Below, piece by piece: positions 49,510-60,484 of a stretch of DNA of 64,000 nt (the first letter of the stretch is position 1; the number at the start of each line of letters is the position of its first letter). The DNA lies in NCBI GenBank assembly GCA_963070105.1, contig OY718805.1:1-64000 (forward strand). Direction: 5' to 3'. A program made the translations under genes and the position numbers. This DNA is from Litomosoides sigmodontis. Its lineage: Eukaryota; Nematoda; Chromadorea; Rhabditida; Onchocercidae. The notes under the pieces were generated by a model. The model made no database searches, was not told where the DNA came from, and worked only from the letters and a program-made list of their open reading frames with translations.

Positions 49510-51623
49510 ATGTATGCCTGCCGTATGCAAGAAATGATGCAGGTGACTACATCTCTGCAAACCATTACCTATTCGAGGGACGAGTAATTCTTGAATTGGG
49601 CGCCGGTTGCACTGGAATACCAGGACTAGTTGCTGCGAAATGTGGAGCGAAATTGGTTATTTTTACGGATCATCCTGGAAGTGAGGAGGTAACCACATTT
49701 TAGTGATTTATATATTTGAGGAATCGAAAAAATATGGAAGTATGGTATAGATCTTGTCTTGAGTGATACATATTTAAAGCAGAGCAGTTTTTAATTTGAA
49801 GAGAAGCTTATGCAATGTTGGATTCATAACTTTTCAATCTGAAATTCACGGAAAAATCCTTGTATATTTAGTATTGCAGGCTTTTAAAATTTTAAAGCAG
49901 AACTGCGTTGAGAATGATCTTGACGAGAATTCGTTTTCAATAAAGGTAGGCAATGCTATATTATAGAAATAGAGTGAGATATTGTTGTCTACAGGAAAAC
50001 TATTTCGTTGTATATTTAAGCTGATGGGTTATTTGCTATCGCTGTTTCTATATCCCTAATTTTTCTTCGATATATTATAGGCGTATTAAATGTTTAGTCT
50101 CTTTCTAGGGCTTAGATTGGAATGGATCAAATCTTAATGAGGTTCTGGATGGTGTGCACGTGTTGCATTACATTTTAGCAGCAGATGTCTTCTACGACAT
50201 TACTGTATTTCGAGCATTTATAGACACTGTGGCATCATTATTGCAGCAGTATCCTAAAGCGACATGCATATTTGCTTATGAAGAGAGAAAGTATTGTTGT
50301 TACTATTTCCTGTTAATTTCGCTTTTATAAGTGTGAATCTTAGTAAGAAAATTAGAACTGTTCATTTAAAAGGGCAAGCAACACTTGATTTTGTCGTAAG
50401 GATTGTTTTTAATTCCTCAATGAAGTTCCTTTGAACTTCCCGTGGCATTATTTGATTGAATATAATATTCATGTCTTTTTCTGACACTATTTTTTAGCAA
50501 AGATTGAAAAGCTTTGATAGGGAAACAAGAGCTGTTCTCTTTTCCCTCGTTAGATTTCTGCATCGTGAAAATAGCCGGCTGACCTTTACTGGAAAGCAAG
50601 ACTTTCTTATGTGAAAAAATGAAATAATAATTTATTGCTCGAACAGCTGGTTTGAATTTTGATGCGTTTTGTTTCATTCTTTCTGAAATATTGTTTCTTT
50701 TCTTTGCATTCCCATCAGAAGGTATTTCGTTCAATGAAACTCTTAACGTACTTCGCTAGCCACGTTACTGCTGCATTAAAAAAAAGCGCCTTTATTTATT
50801 GGCACTCCACATGCGATCTTTCGTTTTCTTCATCAACAGCTGAGCTGCACTGCTATACGAGGCTCCCTTTAGCGTTTCTTCAAGTCTTTGCGGCGTTTGC
50901 AAACTTCTTGAAATGATATATTGTGTTTGAGAGGACACAAAAATATACGATCTATTGATATTTCAAGCTGATTGTCGTGATTTTTCCGTAATATGAGCGC
51001 ATGTTTCATTACTAAAATGTAAATTTTTGCATGCATAAAACAATGCTCGTTCTTAATATAGTAGTAGTGGGGTGCAGAAACGCTTCGGCTGGTGAGGAGC
51101 GAATTCAATTTCATCTTTCGTTCTTCCATGTATGGACTACAGTTTCGGATGCATTTTTAGCATGAATTCTGCCGCGAATTTTCCAACATTGTGTGGAACA
51201 TTCTCTCATCGTTTTCGCTTGTCTTTGATGGTTCATGAACTTGAACAGTTTGAAATGCTAATTCCGCATCTAAAAATGCTTATTCTTTATTTATATGTCT
51301 AAAAAAAGTCAATTTTTGATTAATGATATCAGCAGTGTGATTTATAAAACATTGGTGTCGTAAAAGTGATAACATCTTTTTCCAGCTGCTGTCATATACG
51401 ATTTTTCAGCAGTAATTGGTCAATCGAAGATTTGCTTCTGCTAAAGGAGTTATGCTGTAGGCGCGTGCGCGTCATTAACACCGATCTTCATACAATTCAC
51501 ATTGGGATTATTGTTACTAGGACAGGTAAATTTAATATCAGTGATTCACAACTAATCCTTCGTGCAGCTTATCTTTTTCTGATGATACCAGTTAAGTTAT
51601 TAGCCTTCAGGTGCTTTCTTTGA
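49510..51623 (+). CDS. METTL23-like class I methyltransferase (5' end missing)
   Basis: Four exons fit in phase: 49510-49688, 49880-49945, 50109-50290 and 51386-51623. The S-adenosylmethionine-binding motif I is VILELGAGCTGIPGLVAAKC (human METTL23 ILELGAG..LPGILAAKC), followed by FTDHPGSEE, the ADVFYD motif, and SSNWSIEDLLLLKEL near the end (human SADWSLEALL). Human METTL23 methylates histone H3 Arg17, and related METTL proteins methylate lysines or arginines of proteins; here the substrate is unknown. The exon at 49510 begins out of codon phase (two bases AT), so at least one more 5' exon with the start is missing from my reconstruction. The final exon may be spliced again at GTAAAT (about 51526). 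The gene is divergent from the minus-strand gene at 48340. Confidence 0.8.
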
Positions 51624-52091
51624 TTACTGATATATTGCATTTCTTAGATTTGTGTTATTAAATTACGGATTTTGTTGGGTTCAGTTTAACGGAGTATGAC
51701 GCGACAGTTTTTGTCCCATTCAACCTACTATGAACGCATCTGTTGAATATCGTACATGTTCATAATCGTGTACAGTGTACAACAACATGAAATGCTTTAT
51801 ATGCATTCACATACGTTGTATTCGTAAGACATATGGAGCCACTCTCAGTGCAGTTTAGGCGTTCAACTTACACATATACAAGTTTGCACTGAAGACCGCT
51901 CTCTACAGCTCACGCAAAAGGAGAGGTTTTGTTAGCTGTAGATGGAAGGTGGTAAATGATAAGGAGATAAGAGATAGAATTTAGAGAATGAATCGCCAGA
52001 TAGATTTCTTGTTTGCTATAAAAATATAAAGCAAACGAGTGATGCTGCAGAGATAACTTTTAAAAATTTGATAAAAATTATTTCAGATTTT

Positions 52092-53905
52092 ATGGAAGCA
52101 TCGAGAATATTCGCCGGAGTCGAAGGGTATTTTTTTATCTTTCGGTGTATAAAATTTAAAAGTCCTCTTTCGCACTCATCATTTTTAGTGATAGATTTCA
52201 GTGGCGCGACGCAGTCTCGACTTATTTTTATTGATGAAACTGGTAAGCGATATGGTGAATGGAGTCAGTCTGGCCTGAACTACTGCCTTGATCGGTTCGA
52301 TGTCGTCGCTGATAGAATAGCAAAATGGATTCAAATAGCTAAAAAAGAAGTTGGAATCGTTGGTCCGCTCGCAGCTGTGGTAATGATTTCGTTGAACGAT
52401 GTTAAGCATGTCGTTCGTACCGATGGCTCATTTGCTGAACAAAAAATTAGAGAGCACGATTTGATGTGTATTGATTCAAAGCGACAGCATAGAAAAGTAG
52501 CTGAATATCTTTCTTGGGAATTGCGGGTTTAATCTTTAACAGTGTTAAGGGAATGGGCCTTTCGGGAGCTGAGGATGAGGAAAACAATCGGAGACTGATT
52601 GATTTTTTGAAAGATCAACACGGTGACATTGCTCTTGAATTTTCGTTGTCTTCGGATGCTGTTGTTGCAGTTGCTGCATCATTTCAAAACGGTGAGGACA
52701 TTTTATGTCTTTGTAGTTCACTATCAACTAACCTTTAGACAAGCTAGAGTCCATCCAAGTTTACTTAACTGGGTTGATGTCGTACAGTGTCATTTTGGCC
52801 TACTCGGAATGGAATAGAATATATCTGTAGGTGGTGCTGTAATCATAGCAGGAACCGGTTCAGCTTGTCGATTATTGAAGGCCGATAGCAGCGTTCATGG
52901 TGTTGGCGGTTGGGGGCATCAAATTAGTGATGGTGGTAGCGCATTTTGGATTACAAGAAGGTTCTGTTCTGATTGCGCAATGAGATTTCTTGCATAGTAC
53001 CTCTTTTTGTAGCGCTGACTTAATGAATTTGTTGTTTTCCTATAGAATTTAGTGTTCCAAAATGTACTCTTTGTTCAGAAGAAAAGTTAAAGGTTAATCC
53101 AGTACATATTTGACGAGGAAGATGGACTTCATCGGTCGCCCCATCCTGTTTCAATGATAAAACGATTGTTTCTGGAGTTTTTTGGTCTGTGTGACAAAAC
53201 GGGTATTTTGGAGATTTTGTATACTAATTTTGATAAATCCAGAATAGCATCCTTCGCTGCTCACGTAGCTAAAGGTTTTTTTCACATCCTGTTTTGCCTT
53301 CTACTTTAGGATATTTTTATCTGTGATGTAGCAGTTGCATGCCATGATCGATGTTTTGGAAGTTATCCTTCTGTTTTTCAGAAGCAAACAATGATCCACT
53401 TATTCGATGTGTTTTCCGTGATGCTGGTGAACAGCTTGGTTTACACGTACGAGCCATTTCAAGAAATTTCGATGAGGTTTATAAACTTTGGAATGATCGG
53501 GATTTATCAATCGGCCGTGCTAATTTTTCTGTTTTACAGGAAATGCTCGTCAACGCTCCGCTTCTGCTAATTGGTTCTGTATGGCAAAGTTGGGAATTAT
53601 TAAAAGATGGTAAGATTGATAAATCTATTAATTTGTTAATAAAATAGTCGATTTGTTTTATATTTGTTTTGAGAAGACTTACTGAAGAGTAGAGGAGTTT
53701 TTTTGGACTTTTCCCCTAACTCTTATTGTGTTTTATAGGTTTTATATGCGGACTCAAAAGTGATGGCAGTCGAATTAGACAGGTAACGCTTTACACCCTT
53801 CTGGAAACACCTGCTTTAGGAGGTGCTCTTTTGGTAGCCAAAAAACTTGGTAAAAGAATAGCCTGCGAGCAGAAAACTGCCGTATTCGAGGTCCTTAACT
53901 TGTGA
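52092..53905 (+). CDS. N-acetylglucosamine kinase (NAGK)
   Basis: NAGK phosphorylates N-acetylglucosamine salvaged from glycans, making GlcNAc-6-phosphate for UDP-GlcNAc. Eight exons join in perfect phase: 52092-52126, 52202-52379, 52550-52691, 52831-52960, 53093-53274, 53382-53476, 53540-53609 and 53739-53905, giving 332 residues (human 344). Motifs of the ASKHA/BadF fold are GVEGGATQSR (phosphate-1), VGPLAAVGMGLSGAE, VIIAGTGSACRLL (phosphate-2), GGWGHQISDGGSAFW, VFRDAGEQLGLHV, LLIGSVWQSWELLK and ETPALGGALLVAKK. The TTTCAG acceptor lies 5 bases before the ATG, a likely spliced-leader site, which fixes the start. The gene is followed by a RING-protein gene in the same direction, about 0.65 kb away. 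Confidence 0.97.
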
Positions 53906-54561
53906 TTTTTCTATAATGTACTCCTTTTTTAATCATAATGCATGATCACCTTATTGTGTCTTTATTATATGCTGGTATCTTCTTAGCTTTTAGCAGCTAT
54001 GAGAGTGCTTTTGAGTAGTACTGAATATAATTTGACTTTTTAAGTGTTATTTTCTTTGTAATAAAAAATATGCATTTATGGAAACAAAGTTACATTATCT
54101 GAATTCAAGAAGTCACTGATATCTGTAGAACATAGGAAATAAATACTTCTATAATCCTGTGATATTGGAGATAATCTACACCGCTTGTCTCCGAGAAAGT
54201 TGTGACAATTTATTGTATATACATGTATACATATATATGTTTTGTTGTTAGTCGTTTTTATATAAAGTACTAACAGATAGCTGTTTCACTTTGTATTCAA
54301 TCTTCTTTGTTCGATTTTTCGAATATTTGAAGAAAAGGTATTATATATCCGGAAATTAAGATGTCACTGCGATTTCACTGTGTTCTCATGGATGCTCCAT
54401 TTACCTTCTAATATTTCACAGTCGAAATTTGATGGGTTTCGTTAAATGGCTGGGCTACTTACACATATTTGGATATGTGATGTTTTATGATGTTGATGAC
54501 AATTTTGCTCTGAAATATCCAATTTAAGCGGATTCTTTTAGTTGTTCCAATAAATTTGGAA
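53906..54561 (+). other. Spacer between NAGK and the RING gene, no gene seen
   Basis: AT-rich stretch with TATATACATGTATACATATATAT near 54216-54239, a palindromic tract that could form a hairpin, and TCTTTTAG (about 54533-54540) just upstream of the next ATG, which could be a spliced-leader acceptor. The spacing is longer than classic nematode operons. Confidence 0.4.
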
Positions 54562-57079
54562 ATGTCACACAAAGATGATATTATACCGGGACAAAGTTGG
54601 ATTATGTGTAACGTATGCTGCCGTTCGGCATCAACCTCGCCTTCACACATTGCGTTTTATTTAACAAAATGCGGTCACATATTTTGTGGCAAATGTTTGG
54701 TTGGTATTGCATCTTCCCGAGGTTAGTCCGTGATTGCGATATTCCAGTAAACACTGTTTTTAGAGTAAACCTTTCTCACTTTTATGTGTGAACACATGCC
54801 AGAACGAAACGGTGTCGGACTTCAAGTGAAAATGATGTGTTTAACTTTATCACAATCAGTTTTGAATCCACTCATTAGTAAATATTGTAGATGTGGCTCG
54901 CATTTGTCTTTATTGTAAGAAGAAGATAGCAATTTGCAGGATTAGCCGCGATATGCCTCAAATGGTTTGTCTCTTAGTAAGGACTAGATTTCATGATAAT
55001 TGTTGCTAATATCGTCCAACGGTTCCTATCCCAGAATCTCTTTTCAGGTTCAGACGTATTTTCGATGTCCTCGAGAATTACTAGCTGAATCAATGGCTGA
55101 AATTATGCAAGTAATCAGATTCCAAACAATGCACACTGCGTACTTGGTGAAACGCTTTAACACAATGGTTAACTCATCATTTTTGCTAGTGCATGTAGTA
55201 TGTGTCATTTGCGAAGGATGTTGAGGGATAGATTAGAATTACTGAAGATGATTCAGCTGGTTTAATAGTGCTATTTATAATCTTCACTAAAATTTTTAGA
55301 AATGCATCGTTTTAAGCTAATTTCTAACTCTGAAGGTTAATTCATACTGTCATGTGGGCACATTATCTGCATAGCAAATTACAGTTACCAATTAGCTGTC
55401 TTTTGAATCATCATATTATTTTTTCGGTTTTTTTTGAATTTCAGAGAATTAATTACGAGAAACTTCGTCGGTTTTGTTGTGAAATTCTACACAAGAAAGC
55501 AGTTTTGGAAAGGTATTTGGAAAATGCTGCCAAAAATTTCTTGTTCGAAGGGAAGTGGGAGGTGTTTTCATTCTAATTCTATGCTTTTGAACACTAGAAT
55601 TTGTAGGAAGCTGATGAATGAAGTTGGACTTCTGCAGTATAGCAATATATCGACCAAGTAGGTTACTGCTTATTTATGTTTTCACATTTAATGTCTTACG
55701 CTTTCTTACTGTGAAACCAGATAAAATTTAACGTAAGAATGATTCCAGAGCGCTGCACAGTTTTGAAATTTTCAAGAGATTTAACATGATACTGTCATGT
55801 CGTACGAGACTGAAATGCGAAGCCAAAAGCTTAATATACGTCTCTGAATCAGTTTAAAAATTCTGTTAGCTAGGTTAGAAAAACAATTATGGAACCTATA
55901 ATTGATCGTGTCCGATATGAATTCATTTATAATAAATAGAAGGACCGTGCTTTCGTTTCATCAGATATATTAATGCTTGTTGTCGATCATGAAAAATGAA
56001 TTATTTTCAATGGTCTCCAAGTATTTTCGTTTTTAGCGACACGAACATTCCTGTAATGCTACCAAATTCTTCAGCTGAAAATTTGAATTCGACACGAAAT
56101 GTCGAAACACTGAAAGCATCTGTTATTTCGGGTTTGTATATTAGTATCTTTTTGGAAATATACAACATATACAAATATACAACAGAAATATACAACATGA
56201 ATTTACTTTTACTTAAGATTCCAATTTCTGTTATTTATCTAACATGAACTTCATGCTTTGAGAAGGTCTGTGGACCTGTAATGAATATTATGATGCGAAT
56301 TTTCATTTTTAACAATAACCGCTCTCTGCAGAAAGTATATCGAAATCTGATACAGAGTCATCAGTTATTGGAAATTCGACTTGCTCCCTCAATGAGTCAG
56401 TGGTAAGTTTTCTGGATGTTTCTTTTATCGCTTTGCATATTTTTCTCTGGCATAGATAGCTTTTATTTTACTTTCAAAAAACTACTTTTGTGAAAATCAT
56501 GGTGTACAAATGATATACTAAAAAACTGAGATGTTGAGGTTGTTGATATGGCAAAAATATCAGTAGACAATTCTATGGACCATCAAGCGTGTTATGAAAA
56601 CCAGTGATCTTGCAGAGTCCTAAATGGTTATTGTGAATTATATCCTATTTTCTTTGACTTGCATTTTTATGCCTTTTGCTGTTAACGGTAAAAAAAAAAG
56701 TAGGAAAAATACCTGAAATGTCTCCTATTATGGCATATGAGAAGTCACAGAATAGCGTGGAGGGAATTTAAGGAATTAAAATTTCCATCAGTTGCATCTT
56801 TTGCGAACTTGCACTAGGAACGTTGCTTAAATTAACTATCCGCAACAATTTGGTTGGGAGCTTGAGAATAAATTAATAGATTTGAAGTATTTCTACCTTT
56901 CTTATTCTCTCCCAAGGTCCTCCACTTTTACTGCAATGAACTATTTGAAACTACTGAATAATTCCGGGGAGACGTCCGGTCCAGAAGACATATCTAAGGG
57001 ATCTCATTATCCTAAGAAGAATAACTTTCAGAGCTTAAAATATGCACTTCATTTTGCTGTTTTATCACTTGTTATATGA
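54562..57079 (+). CDS. ZHP/RNF212/Zip3-like RING protein (meiotic recombination)
   Basis: These RING proteins act on the synaptonemal complex to designate crossovers in meiosis. Exons: 54562-54721, 54891-54964, 55048-55110, 55445-55512, 55607-55657, 56037-56131, 56332-56402, and a last one from about 56921. The RING is MCNVC, then KCGHIFCGKCL, then CLYCKKKIAIC, matching the CxxC...CxHxxCxxC...CxxC layout of ZHP-3/RNF212, and the next block DMPQMVQTYFRCPRELLAES resembles that family. A short coiled coil follows (INYEKLRRFCCEILHKKAVL), then a Ser-rich tail (NSSAENLNSTRNVET; SKSDTESSVIGNSTCSL), as in Zip3-type proteins. Donor and acceptor phases agree through exon 7. The frame of the last exon is unsure: one phase stops at about 56960, another continues to 57079 with NNSGETSGPEDISKG. 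Whether it is ZHP-1/2 or ZHP-3/4-like cannot be told. Confidence 0.8.
56153..56203. repeat. Short ATATACAACA repeat in a ZHP-type gene intron
   Basis: The units GAAATATACAACATA, AAATATACAACAG and AAATATACAACATG run in tandem within the intron after exon 6. Likely neutral microsatellite-like expansion. Confidence 0.7.
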
Positions 57080-57265
57080 GGATCGCTTATTTATGGTTTA
57101 ACAAATACTCTTTATTTGTATGCATTTTGATGACTGATTTCATTAAGGTCATTTCTTCCTTACGTTTTCAAGTTCCTGCTTGGCAAATATTACAAAAAAA
57201 AAGTCGTCGCATCGTTTGTGTTTTGTTATTAACAGTGGATCCAAAAATATTTTGAAAGCTCGTCG

Positions 57266-58538
57266 ATGCCGGTTTTGGAAGTCCATTACAGGTTCGTCGA
57301 GGGATTCAGCTTGCTGGTTAAGGTAACAGTAATAATAACAGTGTAATGTGAAGTTATCAAAAGTTAATATCGTTTGAAAACGTCTAATGGTCTTTGGTCG
57401 GATGCACGACGGGAGCATTCTTGCGACCGGTTAGTTGTATCACAATTAGCGAGTGTTTCACAACGGACTGTGAAACGATTGCAAACAATGATCCGACATA
57501 AGCTGTGATCAGAAGTAGCAGTAAATGATCGTACCAGAAAGATACGTCAGGGATTCAGGATTATGGAACCATATCCAGTGCAAGCATTGGTGAAGCTTTT
57601 GTTTTATCCATTTTGACAATCTCTGATGAATCGTGCTACTATCGGTGTGCGTTAGTTAGCAATACGGAGCAATTTCTACTTTTGGAGTTAATTAAATTCC
57701 TACCGGATAGAAATTTTGGTAGTGAAATGAAGCACCGTGCCGCCGACTGTAATAGAATATTGGTTACGAGTCCGGAAGCATTTCATTCTAATTTGAATGG
57801 GAATGGTCACTTAGAAGAGAGCACCACTTCTGCCAGTGCAACAAGCGTTTCATATGTTGCACTTTTCATGCTTGAGGTGCTTGCTGTTCAGTAACAGCAA
57901 ATTACCAGTGATCATTCCTCTTTTCCAACCGTACGATCATAGATTGATTATCTCCTTAAATGCTGTTCGCTGAAGGAACTATTGCAACTGATAATAAGGA
58001 TCTCCCAATACAAGTTATTTGACGACGAACAGTTAACACTTTAGATGCAGGTTGGGTCGAGTAAAGTGGTTCCGATGTTGAATGTCCAGTTTCCGTGTGG
58101 CCCACCGTATGTCGTGATTGTCTCACTTTTCCGGTGTGTACTGAGACTTGCTGAGCGAGAATAGTGGTAAAATTGCTGGAAATTAACTCGACACACTTAC
58201 ATTTAGTTGGAGTGTTTGTTGGGAAAAAATTTTGTAATTTCAAAGGTGTTCATTTGTAAATGCAGTGTTAGAAGCGAAAGCTAATTTGATGCACCTTATA
58301 TACCGACATGAACTGCATCTTCTGTTGCAACTGTAAGTGCATGATGCTAGTTTTTGAGGACTCATTAAATATTCTCCATATTTGTTTATATATCAGACTA
58401 TGCAGTCCCTGCAGCGGCACATGCTCGGATCCACTGTGCTATAATATAGATGAGGGAATTACAGCTATGAACATTGATCATCTGCACCGCACTGCGCTGC
58501 GCTGTATATCAAATCTTCGCTTGCGAAGTCGCATCTGA
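57266..58538 (+). CDS. Unidentified plus-strand gene downstream of the RING gene
   Basis: An ATG at 57266 (MPVLEVHYRFVEGFSLLVK, then GTAACAG donor) lies 35 bases after TATTAACAG, an acceptor that could take a spliced leader; it is only about 150 bp from the previous stop if that gene ends at 57079, as in an operon. Possible later exons are CDRLVVSQLASVSQRTVKRL (about 57420), ASIGEAFVLSILTISDESCY continuing to YVALFMLEVLAVQ (stop near 57894), and VLEAKANLMHLIYRHELHLL (58268-58327, donor GTAAGTGC). No domain recognised; the helical, Leu-rich pattern recalls an alpha-solenoid. Exon boundaries and even whether these belong to one gene are uncertain. Confidence 0.4.
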
Positions 58539-60484
58539 AGATATGGGTGACATGTGGTATGGCATGTGTGAGTCGATTTCATTTCTCTACTATGTTTCCT
58601 GCTTCTCAATGTACGACGTTTTTATAGATGACGCACAAAGTCAATGATGAGTATAGTGTGGCTTTGGGATACAAGTATTAGTGCCCTATATGAAGGATGT
58701 GAATCAGGTCTGTACGTCATCTGTATAACATGGAGTGAATGATACCCACTGCACGTGCAATAACGGCTTTTGTTTTTTTCTCATAACCTTTTTGAAGACG
58801 TTTTTCAGTCGCAACAGTACCTGATGCAGATTTATTGCGGTCAAAGTTTTGTCCAGTAATTAACTACGCATTTCGCGCCTGTATTTCTAACTGCATAATG
58901 AATTTCGAAAAAAAGATCGCTGATCATCCACTAAGCACAAAGATGAATGTTGTAATTACAATAAGAATAGTCTCTTATTCTATTTTTCTCTCCACAACGA
59001 AGAATTAGCAGAGGAGCAAAAGGAATTACATAATTTCTCAGCTGGCGTTACGTTATTTTTGAAGGCGATAAGGAAATATAGTAGCAACACTGAGAAGTGC
59101 TGTTAACAACGAAGTTTTCAACAAAGACGTTCAAAAATAAATAGAGCTTATAACCGAATAAATAATAAAGTGAATAATAACAGTGACAAACAGACTTACT
59201 GAGCATCTCTTATTACACATAAATTAGAATATCGCTGCTAATTGGTGCCGACGTCGTCCTGCCGCCATAATCCAATTATACACTGAATACGGGCTACTTC
59301 ATTCATTTCAAGAATCACGTTATACAACTGGAAGACTAATAGGTGTTTTGGAATTTAGCAAGAACTGTTCATCAGTCCCCATCTACACCTTGATTTCTTC
59401 TGATCCTTTCTTACTATAAATACCTACCTTTATATTACAATCAAATCAGTAAACACGAAGCTTCGTGGTGTTAAAACTAATATCAACACATCATTTCACA
59501 AAACAGCGCAATAATCACCATCTACAGGAACATGTCTATCATCCTCATGTGTTATCTGCTGTTTATTGCACGGACCACATTTTAGTCCAGCTACACAAAA
59601 AGGATCCAAGATTGTTGCATCATGTACTTCTCCCTTATGTACAGTTCTGTTCCGAACCATCTAAAAATAAAGATTTGTCGTAGACTCACAATTAAGGAAA
59701 AAATTCCGAAATAAGTAAATAATGACTAAGATAATTCTAGGTTTCGGCAGAATGGTTATTTAAAGTAAAAAAAAAAAGAGAGTTTAGCGTCACCTTAATG
59801 TAAAGGTTAAGTGGAAAACACGAGGAGACGGTGTAGAAATTATATAGAAAACTATGGGTATAGAAATTATAGAAGATTAGACATACAAGATGTTCGCCGT
59901 GCATCAATTGGACCTTATAGTTACTACTTGCTTATTAAATCTTATATAAAATGTGGAAATGTGTACGGTTGCAGTTTTACTTTGTGAAAATAAAATGCAC
60001 CTGAACGTGACACCTGTTGTAGTCAACTTTCCACATACGTTGCATCCCGCTAAGGAGTCCATTACTAGAAATTCTAGTTCCGAGTAACGATGTCCTGTTT
60101 ACAAATGTTCCTTCCTAAATCGGGTATGTATTGGCGCGATACAGCAAAGCTCAATTTTTCCACTTCTTTGAAACAGAGGACAACCATGTGCTAGTTGCCT
60201 TATTTTCTACTCCCCTGCTTGGCAACAAATCTTCAGCAATAAAACATATTGAAAACAATTCGAAATCTTACAGAATATTTGCTAACAGATAACCCTACTG
60301 GGAAGGGCTGTTGTATGACCACACCGTTATCTTGCTGCACAAAGCTGTTAAAATTGCCTGAAAAGCACAGTTCTAAATTGTTTAATACTAAGGTTAACAT
60401 AGCTTAGTGTATTTTTGACATCAAAAATATACATCTAGCAACTTTCTGTGACAGTAAAGTTACTAGTCGTATATTTCGTGCAAA
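58539..60484. other. Intergenic stretch with one small candidate gene
   Basis: No large gene is visible. A minus-strand frame of 54 codons (59660-59496) begins with ATG directly after TTTTTAG and is rich in paired cysteines (DPFCVAGLKCGPCNK) and acidic residues; it ends TGA at 59496. About 0.4 kb upstream, 60062-60001 could encode MDSLAGCNVCGKLTTTGVTF after a TTTCTAG acceptor, with a donor. The two do not join in phase in a convincing way, so either could be a small zinc-binding protein or chance. Confidence 0.3.

Noticed and set aside
52068..52532. 154-codon single plus-strand frame read without splicing
   Set aside because: It runs through two introns of NAGK; the spliced model restores GVEGGATQSR and AAVGMGLSGAE and keeps phase to the end.
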